A stretch of DNA of 64,000 nucleotides, taken from NCBI GenBank assembly GCA_965221195.1, contig OZ244864.1, positions 1,364,001 through 1,428,000 of the forward strand, read 5' to 3'. Position 1 is the stretch's first letter; every line of letters starts with the position of its first letter. Positions 60,740 through 64,000 of the stretch are shown here, one piece after another. The DNA comes from Poriferisodalis sp965221195. GTDB taxonomy: Bacteria > Actinomycetota > Acidimicrobiia > Acidimicrobiales > Poriferisodalaceae. The notes under the pieces are model-generated. The model had not been told where the DNA came from. It worked only from the letters and a program-made list of their open reading frames with translations, and did no database searches. The position numbers and the translations under genes were made by a program.

Positions 60740-62640
60740 GCTTGACCGGGAGTCAGGCCACTGAGTCTCAAGCCGCTGGGCGGCAAGCCACTGAGTCTCA
60801 GGCCACTGGCGAAACGCTCCCGCCTCGGAGACCGTTTGAGCAAGACTGGCGTCGCGTTGCGCGGCTAGGTGCCATCGGCGCTGTCGGTCAAGTGTTCCTC
60901 TCGTTGTCGAACATGCCGGTAAAGCTCAACGATCGGCCGATCATTGAAGGCTTGCTAAGCTTGGGTTACCTGTCGCTTGTGGTGGTGCCTATCGCGGTTG
61001 GCATCACCGTTGGACGCCAAGTGCGCCGTGAAGGCGTGCAGAACCATGCGCCTGGCTTGCATGAAATCGTGGGCGGCGCAGCATGTGGCGTACTAGTCGG
61101 AGGGAGTCTGTCGCTGCTGGCGGTTTTGCTCGCCAACTTTGATTTGCGTGAGCCGTTGGTCAACTGGAGTCCGATTCTGGCCGACCTGCTGGCCTTCAAT
61201 CAAGGCACCGCGTTTGCTGTTTTGATCTGGCTCGTCTTGGGAACCGCAGCTGGTGCTGCCGGAGGCGCACTACATGTTGTGCCGCCGCTGGTGAAGCGAT
61301 TGCTGTGGAGCGTTGTTTTGACGGTGCTCGGCGCCGCAGTGCTTGAATCGTTAACAACTGACCTAGCTGAGGGCCTAGGCCTCAAAGGGGTTGTCGATTG
61401 GTTTTACGCACCGAGGGGTGGTCTGACCGTCAGCGGCACTGTTGTGCTTGCGCTCGCAGCGGCGGTGTTGGCCTTCGTGGCGCGCGGCCGTCTTCGCCAA
61501 GCACGCGCTCGCATCGGTTCGTTAGAGGGCCCAGCGCGCGCCCGCGCGAACACTGGGCTGATTCTGGCAGCCGGTGCTGTGCTGGTGATCTTGCCAATGT
61601 TCGTAGGCAAGCTCACCAACGAACTGCTCGCCAACGTTGGGCTGTTCGTGCTGCTGGCGCTCGGCCTCAACGTCGTCGTCGGACTCGCCGGCATTCTCGA
61701 CTTGGGCTACGTGGCGTTCTTCGCCGTTGGCAGCTACAGCGCTGCTGTTCTCACCGCGGCTGCATCGCCGCGCATCAACCCCGAGTTGCCTTGGTTTGTT
61801 GCCCTCATTGGCGTGGTGGTCATCACGGGACTTGTCGGGCTGTTCATCGGTGCTCCGGTCATTCGAATGCGCGGCGATTATCTGGCCATCGTCACGCTCG
61901 GTTTCGGTGAAATCATCCGGTTGTTGTTCTTGTCGGACTGGCTGTCGGGCTGGTTCGGCGGCTCCCAAGGCATCACCAACATTCCCGGCGCGGAGATCTT
62001 CGGCTTGGCGACGGTGTCTGGTACCGACCCCCGCAGCGTTTTTTATCTGGTGCTCGCATTCTGCGCGGTGGCCATCTACGTGTCATGGCGCTTGGAACGT
62101 TCCCGACTCGGACGTGCTTGGATGGCGGTTCGCGAAGACGAGACCGTGGCCGAAGCCATGGGAATCAACACCGTCAATGTCAAGCTGCTGGCGTTCGTGG
62201 TGGGGGCGGTGCTGGGATCGTTCAGCGGAGCGATCTTCTCAGCGAAAGTGGGTTCGGTCTTTCCGTCAAGCTTCCTCATCTTGGTGTCGATCGTCATTTT
62301 GGTGGTGGTGATCTTTGGCGGCATGGGCAACATCGTGGGTGTCATCGCTGGCTCGGCGGTGCTCATCGGCGTGCTCGGCGGACCCAAACAGCCGGGCTTA
62401 CTGGCCGAGTTCTCCGAGTTCAAGCTGTTGATCTACGGGGCTTTGTTGGTGTGGATGATGCTGGCGCGGCCCGAAGGGCTCATTCCCAGCGTGCGCCGCA
62501 CCCGTGAGCTGCACCAAGACGAAATGGCTCAAGATGCCTGGCTGCGCGGCGACGCCGAAGTTGAAGAGGCCGACGCTGCCTCAATCGACACGAGCAATGG
62601 CAATGCGGCTCCCGACGCTGCCGCGCGGAGCCACTCGTGA
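60736..62640 (+). CDS. livM: Branched-chain amino acid ABC transporter permease (LivM type), long form
   Basis: The 634-residue permease has the LivM core in its second half: LVVGLAGILDLGYVAFFAVG appears in variant form as VVVGLAGILDLGYVAFFA, followed by MRGDYLAIVTLGFGEIIR. The N-terminal half adds about six extra membrane segments, so the protein is about twice the usual core length of 300-ish residues. The first 25 residues derive from a 30-bp duplication (QATESQA, 60754-60810). Overlaps livG by 4 bases. Confidence 0.9.
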   Translation: MSLTGSQATESQAAGRQATESQATGETLPPRRPFEQDWRRVARLGAIGAVGQVFLSLSNMPVKLNDRPIIEGLLSLGYLSLVVVPIAVGITVGRQVRREGVQNHAPGLHEIVGGAACGVLVGGSLSLLAVLLANFDLREPLVNWSPILADLLAFNQGTAFAVLIWLVLGTAAGAAGGALHVVPPLVKRLLWSVVLTVLGAAVLESLTTDLAEGLGLKGVVDWFYAPRGGLTVSGTVVLALAAAVLAFVARGRLRQARARIGSLEGPARARANTGLILAAGAVLVILPMFVGKLTNELLANVGLFVLLALGLNVVVGLAGILDLGYVAFFAVGSYSAAVLTAAASPRINPELPWFVALIGVVVITGLVGLFIGAPVIRMRGDYLAIVTLGFGEIIRLLFLSDWLSGWFGGSQGITNIPGAEIFGLATVSGTDPRSVFYLVLAFCAVAIYVSWRLERSRLGRAWMAVREDETVAEAMGINTVNVKLLAFVVGAVLGSFSGAIFSAKVGSVFPSSFLILVSIVILVVVIFGGMGNIVGVIAGSAVLIGVLGGPKQPGLLAEFSEFKLLIYGALLVWMMLARPEGLIPSVRRTRELHQDEMAQDAWLRGDAEVEEADAASIDTSNGNAAPDAAARSHS

Positions 62641-63467
62641 CCGCCGCCACCGCCGCCGCTACCGATGCCGCTGCCACCACCACAATGCAGCCGATCTTGG
62701 AGACACGCGGACTCAGTGTGGAATTCGGCGGGCTGCATGCCCTTGATGGGCTGGATTTGTCTGTCTACCCGGGTGAGATTGTCTCGGTGATTGGCCCCAA
62801 CGGCGCCGGCAAGACCACGTTGTTCAACGCAATCACTGCGACGGTCGCGGTGAGCGACGGCGAAATCCTCTTTGAACGCGATTCGCTTCTTGGTCTTGAC
62901 CCGAATCGGGTGACCGCTCGCGGCATAGCCCGCACGTTTCAGAATGTCCGGCTGTTCGCCAACATGACAGTGCTTGAGAATGTGATGGTCTCCCAGCACT
63001 GCCGCACCCGACAGAGCCTGGTGGGTGCACTTTTGTACACGAAGGCGTTCCGCCGAGAAGAAGCGGAGATCCGCGAGCGCGCCGAGAAGGTGCTGTCGTT
63101 CTTCGGCCATCGGCTCATGGGCTATCGGTTTGACCAGCCGGCCTTCACGCTGTCTTACGCCAACAGGCGGCGGCTGGAGATTGCCCGGGCGATGGCTACC
63201 CAGCCGAAACTGATCTTGTTAGATGAGCCAGTGGCTGGCATGAACCCCACAGAGTCGGCCGAGCTGACGGGTCTGATCGGGCGGCTGCGAGACGAGTGGG
63301 GCTTCGCCATTGTGGTGATTGAGCACGACATGGAGGTGGTGCGCGAGGTCTCCGACCGGGTGGTTGTGCTTGATCACGGTGTGAAGATCGCCGAAGGCGA
63401 CTACGCCGATGTCTCGACAGACCCTCAAGTCATTGAGGCGTACCTAGGGCGCGGAGCAGCATCGTGA
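62637..63467 (+). CDS. livG: ABC transporter ATPase (LivG type)
   Basis: The 276-residue ATPase has Walker A GPNGAGKTT, the LivG segment GIARTFQNVRLFANMTVLEN, Walker B LILLDEPVAGMNP and a switch His in VIEHDMEVV. The signature LSYANRRRLE differs from LSGGQ, as is common in LivG. The first 15 residues (Ala/Thr-rich) are a low-complexity extension. It starts at GTG in the livM stop. Confidence 0.93.
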   Translation: MTAATAAATDAAATTTMQPILETRGLSVEFGGLHALDGLDLSVYPGEIVSVIGPNGAGKTTLFNAITATVAVSDGEILFERDSLLGLDPNRVTARGIARTFQNVRLFANMTVLENVMVSQHCRTRQSLVGALLYTKAFRREEAEIRERAEKVLSFFGHRLMGYRFDQPAFTLSYANRRRLEIARAMATQPKLILLDEPVAGMNPTESAELTGLIGRLRDEWGFAIVVIEHDMEVVREVSDRVVVLDHGVKIAEGDYADVSTDPQVIEAYLGRGAAS

Positions 63468-64000
63468 GCAGCACTCCAACCTCAAGCGCGGTGACGGACA
63501 CCGATGGGCGTACGCCGCTGCTTGAAATGCGCAAAGTGAATGCACATTACGGAGCAGTTCATGCCTTGCGCGACGTTGAACTGTCGATCTATGAAGGCGA
63601 ACTGGTGTGCCTGCTGGGCGGCAACGCCAGCGGAAAGTCGACCACGCTCAAAACACTGCTCGGCATGCTTAAGCCCACTTCCGGCGAAGTTGTGCTTGAC
63701 GGTGAAGTCGTAAACGACCGCCCCACCAGCTATCGGGTTGCGCGCGGCATCACCTTGGTACCCGAGAATCGGCGGCTGTTCAAGCGGCTCACCGTGCGTG
63801 AGAACTTGCAGTTGGGCGCTTATCTTCGCAAGGACAACGACTCAATTGCTGCCGACTTGGAACGTGTGTACGAACTGTTTCCCCGTGTTCGCGAGCGGCT
63901 CGGCCAAAAGGCGGGCACCCTGTCGGGCGGCGAGCAGCAGATGGTGGCTGTCGGCCGGGCGCTCATGTCCCAGCCTAGGGTGCTGCTAATGGACGAGCCA
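63464..64000 (+). CDS. livF: ABC transporter ATPase (LivF type), 3' end outside the window
   Basis: The first 179 codons are present. Walker A reads GGNASGKST, the signature is LSGGEQQM, and Walker B VLLMDEP is the last thing before the window ends. VPENRRLFKRLTVRENL is typical of LivF. The GTG start overlaps livG by 4 bases. LivF and LivG form the ATPase pair of the transporter. Full length is expected to be about 240-260 residues. Confidence 0.92.
   Translation, partial: MSSTPTSSAVTDTDGRTPLLEMRKVNAHYGAVHALRDVELSIYEGELVCLLGGNASGKSTTLKTLLGMLKPTSGEVVLDGEVVNDRPTSYRVARGITLVPENRRLFKRLTVRENLQLGAYLRKDNDSIAADLERVYELFPRVRERLGQKAGTLSGGEQQMVAVGRALMSQPRVLLMDEP

Overview
The window looks like chromosomal DNA of a high-GC actinobacterium, most likely class Acidimicrobiia or a close relative. 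This is an inference from gene content: a DUF501-Ppx pair, a DUF4032 protein, an F420-type LLM oxidoreductase, two cytochromes P450, myo-inositol-phosphate synthase, a fused indolepyruvate ferredoxin oxidoreductase and CoxD/E/G-type molybdo-hydroxylase maturation genes. Many genes sit in short operons with 4-base stop/start overlaps. No transposase, integrase, prophage or CRISPR array was seen.

Positions 1 to 9170 form an accessory region. It holds a partial unknown gene, a decayed fic fragment, a truncated coxM relic, and a tandem triplication of a roughly 1-kb unit. Each unit carries a membrane-anchored hendecad coiled-coil gene plus debris of a fic 3' end; the first two also carry a piece of what may have been a restriction-modification operon. 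Then come an intact wHTH-Fic fusion gene with iteron-like repeats in its leader, an atypical SDR, an AAA ATPase with an AT-rich repeated leader, and a second type of hendecad coiled-coil membrane protein. A decayed surface-protein domain and three long poly-G tracts follow. The tracts lead into a 10.25-kb gene (9171-19421) for a secreted protein built from Calx-beta-like and fibronectin-III-like modules.

From 19.4 to 30.5 kb there is a desaturase, then CO-dehydrogenase-family maturation genes (coxD, coxE, two XdhC/CoxI-type genes, a MobA-like cytidylyltransferase, coxG) interrupted by an acyl-CoA dehydrogenase, then DUF501, ppx, a GNAT acetyltransferase, a PD-(D/E)XK nuclease and an unknown gene. 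The only structural molybdo-hydroxylase sequence in view is the coxM relic 20 kb away. A tRNA-Leu(UAA) follows at 30.6 kb.

From 30.8 to 45 kb lie P450, ino1, a second AAA ATPase related to the first, a second P450, an SDR, a DUF4032 protein, an MFS transporter, a Wzt/Wzm-like polysaccharide ABC exporter and a two-domain glycosyltransferase. From 45 to 64 kb lie the indolepyruvate oxidoreductase, a cystathionine beta-synthase-like and cystathionine gamma-lyase/synthase pair, a histidine phosphatase, M18 aminopeptidase, LLM oxidoreductase, a lipoprotein, a SulP transporter with STAS domain, a rhomboid protease and a liv-type ABC operon that runs off the right end.

The most unusual global signal is short tandem duplications, often of a 15-bp unit, at more than 25 places. 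They cluster at gene starts, gene ends and domain linkers. Inside genes the unit is a multiple of 3; outside genes it often is not (9, 11, 14, 16, 17, 22 or 26 bp). The other leading signals are the three poly-G tracts before the giant surface-protein gene, the coiled-coil ladder with 4, 5 and 6 repeats, and a repeated domain at the end of the giant protein.
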